A stretch of DNA of 64,000 bases from CBDAPU01 sp965198875 (GTDB lineage: Bacteria; Pseudomonadota; Gammaproteobacteria; Eutrophobiales; Eutrophobiaceae): contig CBDAPU010000001.1 of the NCBI GenBank assembly GCA_965198875.1, forward strand, positions 992,001 to 1,056,000, written 5' to 3'. Below are positions 1-8,327 of this stretch, piece by piece (positions within the stretch are counted from its first letter, which is position 1; each line of letters opens with the position of its first letter). Both the position numbers and the translations under genes were made by a program. The notes beneath the pieces were generated by a model. That model was given only the letters and a program-made list of their open reading frames with translations. It had not been told where the DNA came from and searched no databases.

Positions 1-2
1 AG

Positions 3-1100
3 GCGGTGGGGGCGGAGTTCCCGGTGTTTCTGCACCCCGATACCAAAGAGGAATTCGCCCTGGCCCGCACTGAACGTAAAACCGCACCCGGGTATAAGGG
101 GTTTACTTTCAATACGGCCAGGGACGTCACCCTGGAAGATGATCTGCAACGGCGGGATATTACCATCAATGCCATCGCCAAAGATGACGGGGGAAACATC
201 ATCGATCCATTCGGTGGTGAGAGGGATCTGCGAGCGAGAATCATCCGCCATGTCTCGCCGGCTTTTATCGAAGACCCGTTACGGGTGCTACGGGTTGCAA
301 GGTTCGCCGCCCAGTTTAATTTTACCGTTGCCGAGGAGACACAGGCGCTCTTAAAGGCGATCAGTGCGACAGCCGAGCTGGACACACTGGTTCCGGAGAG
401 GGTGTGGGCGGAGACAGAAAAGGCATTACAAACCAACCAACCGCAACGCTACGTTGAGGTGTTAAGGGAGGTCAATGCCTTAATCCGGGTCTTCCCGGAG
501 GTAGATAAACTCTTTGGCGTACCACAACCGCAAAAATACCATCCGGAAATCGACAGCGGCATACACACCATGATGGCATTGGCGCAGGCGAGCAGGCTCA
601 GCAGCGAGCCGGAGGTGCGCTTTGCCGTACTGGTACATGACTTGGGCAAAGGGACGACGCCGAAAGAGATATTGCCCCGTCATCATGGCCATGAGCGGCG
701 CGGCGTTGCGCTCATATTAAAGATGTGTGAGCGATTGCGTATACCGAAAAAATACAAAGAACTGGCGCTCATCGTGGCGAGATACCACCTCGACTGTCAC
801 CGCATAGCGCAAATGAACCCCGCCACCGTGCTGGATACGCTAACCGCCGTGGACGCCTTCCGGCGGCCGGATCGCTTCGCCCAATTTCTGATCGCCTGTG
901 AGGCGGACGCCCGTGGTCGCCGGGGACTGGAGCAACAACACTACCCGCAGGCAGGGCACTTTATGACGTTCTATCAGGCCTGCCTAAAGACAGATGTGAC
1001 ATCACTGAATATAGAAACACACAACGGCCGGCAGATTGCAGAGCACATTCGCCTGCAAAGAATAGCCGCTATTCGAGAGGTACAACAACACATGCTTTAG
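3..1100 (+). CDS. cca: CCA tRNA nucleotidyltransferase (5' partial)
   Basis: Adds or repairs the 3' CCA of tRNAs in the cytoplasm. The reading frame is open to the left edge, so the N-terminus lies outside the window. The first visible residues match roughly residue 41 onward of the E. coli enzyme, so the nucleotide-binding start with its catalytic aspartates is missing. Visible are the LARTERK stretch, the RRDITINA motif of the head domain, the HVSPAFIEDPLRVLRVARFAAQ block, and an HD-type phosphohydrolase region (LVHDLGKG, then RHHGHE) as in the long bacterial class II enzymes. It converges on uppP with a 40-bp gap. The identification is secure. Confidence 0.96.
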   Translation, partial: AVGAEFPVFLHPDTKEEFALARTERKTAPGYKGFTFNTARDVTLEDDLQRRDITINAIAKDDGGNIIDPFGGERDLRARIIRHVSPAFIEDPLRVLRVARFAAQFNFTVAEETQALLKAISATAELDTLVPERVWAETEKALQTNQPQRYVEVLREVNALIRVFPEVDKLFGVPQPQKYHPEIDSGIHTMMALAQASRLSSEPEVRFAVLVHDLGKGTTPKEILPRHHGHERRGVALILKMCERLRIPKKYKELALIVARYHLDCHRIAQMNPATVLDTLTAVDAFRRPDRFAQFLIACEADARGRRGLEQQHYPQAGHFMTFYQACLKTDVTSLNIETHNGRQIAEHIRLQRIAAIREVQQHML

Positions 1101-1140
1101 CGCATCAGCGCCCCCTTAAAAGGGTGATGGGTTGGGTACA

Positions 1141-1932
1141 TTAGCGAAATAACAGCAACACAATCCCGCCGAGGATCAGGCGATAGAGCACATAAGGCAA
1201 CATGCCGGTACGTTCGATCAATTTAAGAAAATAATGTATCGCCACATAGGCGCTCATAAACGAGACCAATATCACTATCGCCACCGCCAGCCAGTTGACC
1301 TGTGATCCAGTAAACGTCACGCTCAGGGCTTCATAGCCGGTTGCGATTAGAATCACGGGTATGGCCAATAAAAATGAAAACCGGCTGGCGGCCTCCCGGG
1401 TCAGCCCCAGCATCAATCCCGCCGTTATCGTGATCCCCGAACGTGAGGTACCGGGGATCATCGCCAGAATTTGAAATAGGCCAATAATGAGCGCATCCCT
1501 GAGGTTAAACTCATCCATGCTGCGGTGACGCCTGCCCGCCCTATCCGCCCACCACAGCAACAAACCAAACACAACAGTGGCGCCGGCGATCACCTGTGGC
1601 TCACGCACAGAGTCGATAAACACCGAAAACAACAGGCCGGCCAGGCAGATGGGAATGGTTGCGATGATTAAAGACCAGGCCAGCCTCGCCTCCCCGCCTC
1701 GCTCCCCTTTAAGCGATCCAGTCCAGCCGATGATGATCGCTCGCAGATCCCCTCTGAAATAAATAACTACGGCGAGCAAACTCCCAAAATGGGCGGCGAC
1801 GTCATATAACAGGCCCTGATCCGACCAACCCATTAACCGGGGTAATAAGATAAGGTGCGCCGAGCTTGAGATCGGTAAAAACTCCGTCAGCCCCTGTAAT
1901 AACCCTAAAATGACCGCATGCAAGGGATCCAC
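1141..1932 (-). CDS. uppP: Undecaprenyl-diphosphatase UppP/BacA
   Basis: Integral membrane phosphatase that converts undecaprenyl diphosphate to the monophosphate carrier used for peptidoglycan and other polymers. The 263-residue length is normal for the family. The two signature motifs are present: QGLTEFLPISSSAHL at about residues 13-27 and PGTSRSG at about 159-165. Several hydrophobic helices fill the rest. Its position next to cca and near folB and plsY is the conserved gammaproteobacterial arrangement. Confidence 0.97.
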   Translation of the reverse strand: MDPLHAVILGLLQGLTEFLPISSSAHLILLPRLMGWSDQGLLYDVAAHFGSLLAVVIYFRGDLRAIIIGWTGSLKGERGGEARLAWSLIIATIPICLAGLLFSVFIDSVREPQVIAGATVVFGLLLWWADRAGRRHRSMDEFNLRDALIIGLFQILAMIPGTSRSGITITAGLMLGLTREAASRFSFLLAIPVILIATGYEALSVTFTGSQVNWLAVAIVILVSFMSAYVAIHYFLKLIERTGMLPYVLYRLILGGIVLLLFR

Positions 1933-1972
1933 GTCGCTCTCATCTATTGAATGCGTTCTACCGGCGTCTCTT

Positions 1973-3181
1973 TCAGCGTTGCCATAGGCGATGTTGTTGA
2001 TCCATCTTAAATCCCCTTAATTGCCCGGTCATATTTTTACTAAAGGCGATGGCCTTGAACCGCTCTCCCATCTCCCCCGGCAACGTCAGTAATTTGATTT
2101 GCCTTGAAACAGCCAAAGATGGATTGTGCCTATTATGCTGATCAGCGCCGGCGATGCGCTCAAGGCCACAGCCGATGAGGAAATGGGCCTGGGTCGTATA
2201 CCCGGCCAGTTGCATGTTGTTGGCAAGGGCTGCGTCCGCCAGGGCGGTGAAATCCACCGAGGCGGTGATGTCCTGCAAACCGGGGTAGAGAAAAGGATCA
2301 TCATGATAGCGGTGGCGGTAATGACAAAGCAGGGCGCCGTTCACCCTCTGGGGATGATAATACTCCCCCCGTGTATAACCATAATCGATAAACAACATCA
2401 TGCCTTTATTGAGTATGGCCGCCAAAGACTTTATCCAGGCCGGTAATTGCATATTCATCTCCGTCAGATAGGGTGCAGGTAATGCCTGACCCAGTTGGTT
2501 TTTGATCTCGGTAACATGCTGCATCAGTGTTTCATCGGCGGGGCGGGCTTGCCAGTAAAACTCCCCTTTATCGCAGCTTACGCACATCTCCCGAATTGAG
2601 TTTTTATCCAGCAAAATACGTTTAACCGGCAGGGCGTCGATGACTTCGTTGGCGATAAGCACGCCATTAACAGGGGCATCAGGCAAACCATCGAGCCACT
2701 CAATGTGCGCCAGCAAGTGCGGCACGCGAGCGCCCAACAGCGCTTTTTGTCGAGCGCGCAGATCAGCGCTTCTCTCAAGGATCAGGTATTTATCCGGCAT
2801 CGCATGGATGGCCTTAAGCTCAAGCAACATGTCCGCCGCCATCACCCCGGAGCCGGCGCCGAGCTCCACAATACAATTCAAAGACGCAGATAGCACCTGT
2901 GCACATTGTCTGGCCAGACAGCGGGAGAATATCGGCGAGATGAGCGGGGCGGTGGTGAAATCGCCAGCCTCTTCAAACTTGCCGGCGCCGGCGCTGTAAT
3001 AACCCCGGCCCGGTTCATACAATGCCATTTCCATATAACGATCAAAGCCGATGCCGCCACCGTTTGCCTTTATCTCTTCCCGTATTTGTTCTCTCAGGCG
3101 CTCGCTGTGGGCCTTGGCCGGCTCATCGGGAACGGGAAGAGACCCACTTCTCGTCACCTGATCTGTTAGAATAGTTCTCAT
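1973..3181 (-). CDS. MidA/NDUFAF7-family SAM-dependent methyltransferase
   Basis: A class I SAM-dependent methyltransferase of the COG1565 type, whose mitochondrial members methylate an arginine in respiratory complex I. The target in bacteria is unknown. The N-terminal block IGFDRYMEMALYEPGRGYYS, the GDFTTAPLISPIF block and the SAM motif VELGAGSGVMAADML (about residue 104) are diagnostic. I chose the ATG at 3181, which begins MRTILTDQV; an upstream in-frame GTG at 3217 would add 12 residues without a better ribosome site. It is divergent from the pteridine reductase gene, and the two probably share a promoter region. Confidence 0.88.
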   Translation of the reverse strand: MRTILTDQVTRSGSLPVPDEPAKAHSERLREQIREEIKANGGGIGFDRYMEMALYEPGRGYYSAGAGKFEEAGDFTTAPLISPIFSRCLARQCAQVLSASLNCIVELGAGSGVMAADMLLELKAIHAMPDKYLILERSADLRARQKALLGARVPHLLAHIEWLDGLPDAPVNGVLIANEVIDALPVKRILLDKNSIREMCVSCDKGEFYWQARPADETLMQHVTEIKNQLGQALPAPYLTEMNMQLPAWIKSLAAILNKGMMLFIDYGYTRGEYYHPQRVNGALLCHYRHRYHDDPFLYPGLQDITASVDFTALADAALANNMQLAGYTTQAHFLIGCGLERIAGADQHNRHNPSLAVSRQIKLLTLPGEMGERFKAIAFSKNMTGQLRGFKMDQQHRLWQR

Positions 3182-3257
3182 CTTGCTTGGGCTAAGTTTA
3201 TCTCTGCAAAAATACACCAGGATTGCGCTACGACCCTGACAACATCATACCCAGACC

Positions 3258-3989
3258 ATGATAGACAAAACAGTATTGATCACCGGTGCGGCCAAAAGAA
3301 TTGGCGCCGTCATCGCCCGTCATTTACATGCAGGCGGGCTGAATATCATCATTCACTACCACCATTCGGCAACGGCGGCAAAGGATCTGATCGATGAATT
3401 AAACGCCGCCCGCCCGGGCACAGCCCATTGTGTACAGGCCGATTTGCTGGATATTAGCTGCTATGATGGGCTCATCGCCACTGCAACCGGGTTTACCGGC
3501 CGCCTGGATGTCCTGATAAACAATGCCTCTGCATTCTTTCCCACCTTGTTAGCCGACATAAATGAAGATAGCTGGGATGCGCTCATCGGCACCAACCTTA
3601 AAGCGCCCCTGTTTCTGGCCAGATCGATGGGCGGACAGCTTAAAAAAAACAATGGCTGTATTGTGAACATCACCGATATCCATGGCGGCAAACCACTGAA
3701 ACGCTATCCCCTGTACAGTGTGGCGAAATCAGCATTGATGATGCTGACAAAGGCTCTGGCCAGGGAGATGGCGCCCACGGTGCGGGTGAATGCCGTCTCG
3801 CCAGGGGCGGTGTTGTGGCCGGAGGAGATGGACAACGGGTTAAAGCATAAAATCTTGTCCAAAATCCCCATGCAACGTCACGGTGAGCCCCTGGACATTG
3901 CCAAAACAGTGCGTTTCCTCATCCATGACGCTGACTACATTACCGGGCAGATCATCAGCGTTGACGGCGGTCGTAGCCTCTATGGCTGA
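3258..3989 (+). CDS. folM: Pteridine reductase, short-chain dehydrogenase (FolM/PTR1-like)
   Basis: An NADPH-dependent short-chain dehydrogenase that most likely reduces dihydropterins or dihydrofolate to the tetrahydro forms. Visible are the cofactor motif TGAAKRIGA near the N-terminus, LINNASAF, and the catalytic YSVAK (Tyr about residue 153). The late PGAVLWPEE stretch is typical of bacterial pteridine reductases and sets them apart from generic 3-oxoacyl reductases. At 243 residues the length is normal. Its proximity to folK and folB supports a folate-pathway role. Confidence 0.88.
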   Translation: MIDKTVLITGAAKRIGAVIARHLHAGGLNIIIHYHHSATAAKDLIDELNAARPGTAHCVQADLLDISCYDGLIATATGFTGRLDVLINNASAFFPTLLADINEDSWDALIGTNLKAPLFLARSMGGQLKKNNGCIVNITDIHGGKPLKRYPLYSVAKSALMMLTKALAREMAPTVRVNAVSPGAVLWPEEMDNGLKHKILSKIPMQRHGEPLDIAKTVRFLIHDADYITGQIISVDGGRSLYG

Positions 3990-4292
3990 TTTTCACGATG
4001 CCTTATCTCACCCCGGCTTTGGCTTCCCGCACCGCTGTACCTCACCCCGCCCGTCTTTGCATCGCCTGAGGGACATCCATTTCTTTCGGTCAGCGCATAT
4101 CTTCGGGATGGCCTTAACGCTGCGCGCTGATGATAATAAACTCCCGCCACCACCCTCGCCCTTGATCATAATAACTTAACGACCACCGGATCGCCCCCGC
4201 TCTGCCTGTCTCATCAGTTGTGTGCCCGGTTGGCGCAGCTATCAAGACCCATTGAAAAGGCGCATGCGGGCTAAAGATACCTGACCTAACCC
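3990..4292. other. Intergenic region between folM and the lipoprotein gene
   Basis: About 300 bases between convergent genes. I see no reading frame with coding character, no RNA gene and no clear terminator. Confidence 0.5.
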
Positions 4293-4706
4293 TTATTTGA
4301 AGGTGGGAAACTCAGACTCAATAAACCATCTTTTGCTACGCTTGTCGTACCACCAGTGATGTGAGAAGGTGAACTTCTTTATGGTTGCAGAATCATTGCC
4401 GTAGTACTTTAATTCCACTTCCGTCAATCCGGCGTCCAGTTCAGGATCAATCGTATTTTTTCTGATGGTATGACCGGTAATGCGGATCCGCTCCAGTTTG
4501 TCTATATCCACAGACGGGATCTCCCCCTCTTTGGTGCGATGAAATGCCCTTGCATCCTCAAACCGGCCCCAACGCAAGGACGCCACATATCGGGTAACCG
4601 CATCCTCATAAGCGCTTGCCTGTTGCCCTGACTTCACCTGATTACAAGCGGGCAACAAAGGGAAGATGAGCAACAACACAATCGAGGGTTTCATTATCTT
4701 TCTCAT
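4293..4706 (-). CDS. Small putative lipoprotein of unknown function
   Basis: Encodes about 137 residues with a lipoprotein-type signal: basic start, a hydrophobic stretch rich in L and I, then LPAC, so cleavage before the Cys and lipid attachment are expected. The mature part has the look of a small NTF2-like or DUF fold (YEDAVTRYVASLRWGRFEDA, then a WWYDKRSKRWFIE ending), but I do not recognise a named family. The start is uncertain: ATGs at 4712, 4706 and 4694 all give a workable signal, and the frame extends upstream to an ATG at 4769 inside folK. It follows folK closely and may be the last gene of the folB-folK unit. Confidence 0.7.
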   Translation of the reverse strand: MRKIMKPSIVLLLIFPLLPACNQVKSGQQASAYEDAVTRYVASLRWGRFEDARAFHRTKEGEIPSVDIDKLERIRITGHTIRKNTIDPELDAGLTEVELKYYGNDSATIKKFTFSHHWWYDKRSKRWFIESEFPTFK

Positions 4707-4735
4707 CGGCATGGATTTCACTTTTTCATGGCAAT

Positions 4736-5233
4736 TCAGTTTAATTCTATCTCCAGGTCCACCGGCCATAATGGCTGATCGGATCGATCAAACCCATCCC
4801 AAAGCTCCACATAGCTTTTGCCCGAGACGGGATGACGCCGATCCCCGGCTATCTCAGCCAAAGGGCGCAATACAAACGCATATTTGTTAATGTCATCCCG
4901 AGGTAGCTGGATATCGGCGGTTTCGATAACCACATCATCGTATAGTAATAGATCCAGATCCAGGGTTCGGGACGAATAGCGTGGCTCAGTGCGGTCACGA
5001 CCGCTGGCATCTTCAATCTCTCGCAACTGACGGGCCACGGCCTCCAGGTCCAGTGCGGTATCACAACCGACAACAAAATTATAAAAATTATCGCCATCAA
5101 AACCGATAGCTTTATTCTCGTAGATGGTCGATACGGACAGATTGGTAAACATAGCGCTGAGCGATTGGAGCCCTGCGCGAATGTGCTTTTCACGCTCTCG
5201 GTTACTGCCTACACCGATGAAGATCCTCGCCAT
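4736..5233 (-). CDS. folK: 2-amino-4-hydroxy-6-hydroxymethyldihydropteridine diphosphokinase
   Basis: Transfers pyrophosphate from ATP to the pterin precursor of folate. The 165-residue protein begins with FIGVGSNRE and has the IYENKAIG block and the signature GRDRTEPRYSSRTLDLDLL containing the acidic metal-binding residues (LDLDLLLYDD). The start ATG follows the folB stop directly, which points to translational coupling in a folB-folK operon. Confidence 0.96.
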   Translation of the reverse strand: MARIFIGVGSNREREKHIRAGLQSLSAMFTNLSVSTIYENKAIGFDGDNFYNFVVGCDTALDLEAVARQLREIEDASGRDRTEPRYSSRTLDLDLLLYDDVVIETADIQLPRDDINKYAFVLRPLAEIAGDRRHPVSGKSYVELWDGFDRSDQPLWPVDLEIELN

Positions 5234-5590
5234 TTATGGCTTGTTTCCACGCTCAATGATGATCCCCACATCGCGCACGCCTCTTACCGCACCTCGTTTA
5301 TTCAGTCTTATTTTGCACCAGGGGATAGCAAACTCGTTCAATAATATCTCCGCTATTTTCTCGGCCAGCGTTTCAACCAGTTCAAACTCGCTGTCACTGA
5401 CGTAACGGATCAGGCGTTTTGCCACGGCTTTATAATTTAATGTATCGTCTATGTGATCTGAGCCTGCCGCCTTTTTAATATCGGCGGCCATTTCGATATC
5501 CAGAATAATCGTCTGCCGGGTTCTGCGCTCCCAGTCGTAAATGCCGATGACCGTATCCACACGCAGCTCGTTCAGGTAGATGATGTCCAT
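5234..5590 (-). CDS. folB: Dihydroneopterin aldolase
   Basis: Cleaves dihydroneopterin to hydroxymethyldihydropterin and glycolaldehyde, the step before FolK. The 118-residue length is typical. The N-terminal motif MDIIYLNELRVDTVIGIYDWE and the helix LVETLAEKIAEILL are hallmarks. It is the first gene of the folB-folK unit and is divergent from plsY. Confidence 0.96.
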   Translation of the reverse strand: MDIIYLNELRVDTVIGIYDWERRTRQTIILDIEMAADIKKAAGSDHIDDTLNYKAVAKRLIRYVSDSEFELVETLAEKIAEILLNEFAIPWCKIRLNKRGAVRGVRDVGIIIERGNKP

Positions 5591-5700
5591 GCCGTTGATC
5601 CATTTGCCGTTTGTCTATTCACCCAAGCATAAGGCAGATGCGCTGAAAATGACAGAATAAACAGCTTGACCCATTTGCCGTTACCCCGTCCAATAACGAG

Positions 5701-6297
5701 ATGATGATGTACATCGCCCTGGTGGTTCTGGCCTATTTTAGCGGCTCCCTGGCAAGCGCCGTTATCGTCTGCAGGGCCTTGAGGCTGGGCGACCCCAGAG
5801 CGGCGGGCTCCGGCAATCCGGGCACGACAAACGTCCTGCGTTTATTTGGCAAGAAGGCCGCCGCCCTGACCCTCATCGGCGATCTGTTAAAAGGGCTGTT
5901 GCCTGTTCTTCTCTTGCGCCTTATCCAGGCGCCGGATGTTTATATCGTGCTTGCCGGTCTCGGCGCATTTTTAGGCCACATTTATCCCATCTTTTTTGGC
6001 TTTTGTGGCGGTAAAGGGGTGGCCACTTTCATCGGTGTGCTGTTGGGTTTTCATTGGCTGCTTGGCGTTGCCTTTATTTCAACATGGCTACTGACCGCAT
6101 GGGTTTGGCGCTACGCATCTTTATCCGCCATCACGGCAAGCGCATTAACGCCACTCTATTGCTGGCTAGTTAATCCGGCCCCATTGCACATCATCGCCGC
6201 CGCCTTGATGGCAATGATGTTGATCTGCAAACATCAATCAAACATCAAAAATTTGTTGACCGGCAGTGAAGATAAAATTGGAGGGCCTGGGCCTTAA
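5701..6297 (+). CDS. plsY: Glycerol-3-phosphate acyltransferase PlsY
   Basis: Membrane enzyme that transfers an acyl group from acyl phosphate to glycerol-3-phosphate, the first step of phospholipid synthesis. The three family motifs are visible: AYFSGSLASA, GSGNPGTTNVLR and FGFCGGKGVAT. There are about five hydrophobic segments in 198 residues. Three ATGs in a row at 5701, 5704 and 5707 leave the exact start open. The plsY/folB divergent pair is conserved in gammaproteobacteria. Confidence 0.96.
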   Translation: MMMYIALVVLAYFSGSLASAVIVCRALRLGDPRAAGSGNPGTTNVLRLFGKKAAALTLIGDLLKGLLPVLLLRLIQAPDVYIVLAGLGAFLGHIYPIFFGFCGGKGVATFIGVLLGFHWLLGVAFISTWLLTAWVWRYASLSAITASALTPLYCWLVNPAPLHIIAAALMAMMLICKHQSNIKNLLTGSEDKIGGPGP

Positions 6298-6304
6298 AGA
6301 AGTT

Positions 6305-7303
6305 TTAAGCTAACGGCCAACGGGGATAGGCGGCGAAGGGCAAGGGCGCTTGATCGCCGCCGATCATTTTCACGTAGCCGGCATAGGCGATCATGGCGCC
6401 GTTGTCCGTGCAGAGCTCGGGCCTGGGATAACATATTTGCCCGCCCACTTCCGCCGCCAAGCCTAGCAGCTTCTCTCTTAGTTGTTTATTGGCGCTCACG
6501 CCCCCGGCCGCAACCAGCCGATGGACGCCGGTTTCTGCCATGGCCCTTTCACATTTTATCGCCAGGGTGTCCACGACTGCGGTGACGAAACCACAGGCGA
6601 TATCCGCTCGGGTTTGCTCATCTTGCGGATTATCTCTGATAGCAAGGGCAACAGCCGTCTTTAACCCGCTGAAACTGAAATCCAGCCCCGGTTTATCGGT
6701 CATCGGTCGTGGAAAGGCAAACCGCTCCCCACAACCTTTTTCAGCCAATGCCGATAATTGCGGGCCGCCGGGATACCCCAAGCCCAGCAGCTTGGCCGTT
6801 TTATCAAACGCCTCTCCCGCCGCATCGTCCACCGACTCCCCTAGCATGGTGTAGTCTCCCGCCTTATTGACCTGGATCAACTGAGTGTGACCGCCAGAGA
6901 CCAGCAGAGCCAGAAACGGATACCGGGGAGAGGTCTCCTCCAACATCACTGCGAGTAAATGGGCCTCCATGTGATGCACGGCAATGGCCGGCACGCCCAG
7001 GGCGTAGGCCAGGCTCCGACCCACACTCACACCCACCAACAATGCGCCGATGAGCCCGGGGCCGGCGGTATAGGCGATAGCATCCATGTCTTGTAATGTG
7101 AGAGCGGCCTCCTCCAGGGTTGCATGCAGTAGAGGGGCGATGCGTTGAATGTGATCGCGTGAGGCCAATTCCGGCACCACCCCGCCGTAGCGATGATGCA
7201 ATGGGATCTGACTGTGGAGTTGATTGGCCAGGAGCCCTGTTTCAGAGTCATAGATGGCGCAACCTGTCTCATCACAGGAGGTCTCTATACCTAAAATTCG
7301 CAT
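6305..7303 (-). CDS. tsaD: tRNA N6-adenosine threonylcarbamoyltransferase TsaD
   Basis: Catalytic subunit that installs t6A at position 37 of tRNAs reading ANN codons. The 332-residue protein starts MRILGIETSCDET, has the metal-binding HHMEAH motif at about residues 110-115, the LLVSGGHTQL block, and the late AAGGVSANKQLR segment. It is divergent from rpsU, the usual gammaproteobacterial arrangement. Confidence 0.98.
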   Translation of the reverse strand: MRILGIETSCDETGCAIYDSETGLLANQLHSQIPLHHRYGGVVPELASRDHIQRIAPLLHATLEEAALTLQDMDAIAYTAGPGLIGALLVGVSVGRSLAYALGVPAIAVHHMEAHLLAVMLEETSPRYPFLALLVSGGHTQLIQVNKAGDYTMLGESVDDAAGEAFDKTAKLLGLGYPGGPQLSALAEKGCGERFAFPRPMTDKPGLDFSFSGLKTAVALAIRDNPQDEQTRADIACGFVTAVVDTLAIKCERAMAETGVHRLVAAGGVSANKQLREKLLGLAAEVGGQICYPRPELCTDNGAMIAYAGYVKMIGGDQAPLPFAAYPRWPLA

Positions 7304-7340
7304 CGTTCTCAGCCTGGTTTGTTAAAAATCAAGGTTTTCC

Positions 7341-7368
7341 TTGCATTTGAGCGGTTTCTCACTAAAAT
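7341..7368 (+). promoter_or_regulatory. Probable sigma-70 promoter of the rpsU-yqeY-dnaG-rpoD unit
   Basis: TTGCAT at 7341-7346 and TAAAAT at 7363-7368 are separated by 16 bases and lie about 50 bases before the rpsU start. This is a good match to the sigma-70 consensus. The GAGCGGT/ACCGCTC inverted repeat at 7349-7376, followed by four T, overlaps the promoter and could act as an operator or a weak attenuator. Confidence 0.5.
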
Positions 7369-7415
7369 CACCGCTCTTTTGAGCAAATGAAGCCGCTAAC
7401 AGGAACCCATAGGCG

Positions 7416-7631
7416 ATGCCTTCCGTAAAAGTAAAAGACAATGAATCCTTCGATTTTGCCCTGCGGCGTTTCAAACGGGCCTGTGAGAAAGCGGGTATTC
7501 TAGCAGAAGTGCATCGTCGTGAATTCTACGAAAAACCCACACAGGTAAGAAAACGCAAAGCCGCCGCCGCCGTCAAGCGACACCAAAAGCGCCAGTCAAA
7601 AAACAATCATCGCCAAATAAGACCGCACTAG
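7416..7631 (+). CDS. rpsU: 30S ribosomal protein S21
   Basis: Small basic protein of the 30S subunit, needed for initiation on structured mRNA. The 71-residue sequence has the typical start MPSVKVKDNESFDFALRRFK and a C-terminal tail rich in K, R and H. It heads the macromolecular synthesis operon followed by a YqeY-type gene, dnaG and rpoD. Confidence 0.98.
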   Translation: MPSVKVKDNESFDFALRRFKRACEKAGILAEVHRREFYEKPTQVRKRKAAAAVKRHQKRQSKNNHRQIRPH

Positions 7632-7659
7632 CAGTCTTTGTTGCTTTGGCCCCACCTCA

Positions 7660-8106
7660 ATGCACGCTCTAAAAAACCGCATCAATGAGGACGTGAAATG
7701 CGCCATGCGCGCCAGGGAAAAAGCACGCCTGGCCGCATTACGGCTGATCACTGCAGCGATTAAACAACGTGAAGTGGATGAACGTATTGAACTTGATGAT
7801 ACGCAAGTGCTGGTTGTTTTGGATAAAATGAGTAAACAACGGCGCGAGGCTATCGAGCAATATGAAAAAGCCGAGCGTGGAGATCTACTTGAAAAGGAGA
7901 AGTTCGAGTTGGACGTCATCTCACAGTATCTGCCCCGACCACTGGGCGAAGATGAGATCCATGCCTTGATAGACGCCGCCATTGACTCTACCGGCGCCAC
8001 ATCCATTAAGGACATGGGCAAGGTCATGGGACGATTAAAACCCGAGTTACAGGGCCGCGCGGACATGGGTAAAGTCAGCGGGCTGGTAAAAGCGCGCCTG
8101 GGCTGA
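7660..8106 (+). CDS. GatB/YqeY domain protein
   Basis: A 148-residue member of the YqeY family, related to the tail domain of GatB, which binds tRNA in the amidotransferase. The free-standing protein's role is not established. Seen here: the helical N-terminal MRAREKARLAALRLITAAIK, the central YLPRPLGEDEI and the late GRADMGKVSGLVKARLG ending. It lies 28 bases after rpsU and upstream of dnaG, a common position in gammaproteobacteria, so it is probably co-transcribed with them. Confidence 0.93.
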   Translation: MHALKNRINEDVKCAMRAREKARLAALRLITAAIKQREVDERIELDDTQVLVVLDKMSKQRREAIEQYEKAERGDLLEKEKFELDVISQYLPRPLGEDEIHALIDAAIDSTGATSIKDMGKVMGRLKPELQGRADMGKVSGLVKARLG

Positions 8107-8327
8107 TCTGCGATAAAACAGGCGAGCGGCGGCGATGTCCATGCCGTGAAGTCATTATGATCAGAGGCGAGGTGGACGATAGCCGCCCTAGCGGCAGCGC
8201 CATCGTCATCACCGCATAGCGTTAAGGTCAACTAACGAGTCATACTGGTTTTACCAACACTGGTTGACACTTCCCTCGCCTGTTTCTCTCGCCCGCAAGC
8301 ACAAGGGGGATTATACTCTGAAGGCAA

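Noticed and set aside
7596..8231. 211-residue minus-strand frame
   Set aside because: Lies opposite the YqeY-type gene, is Ser/Arg-rich and shows no motif; a shadow.
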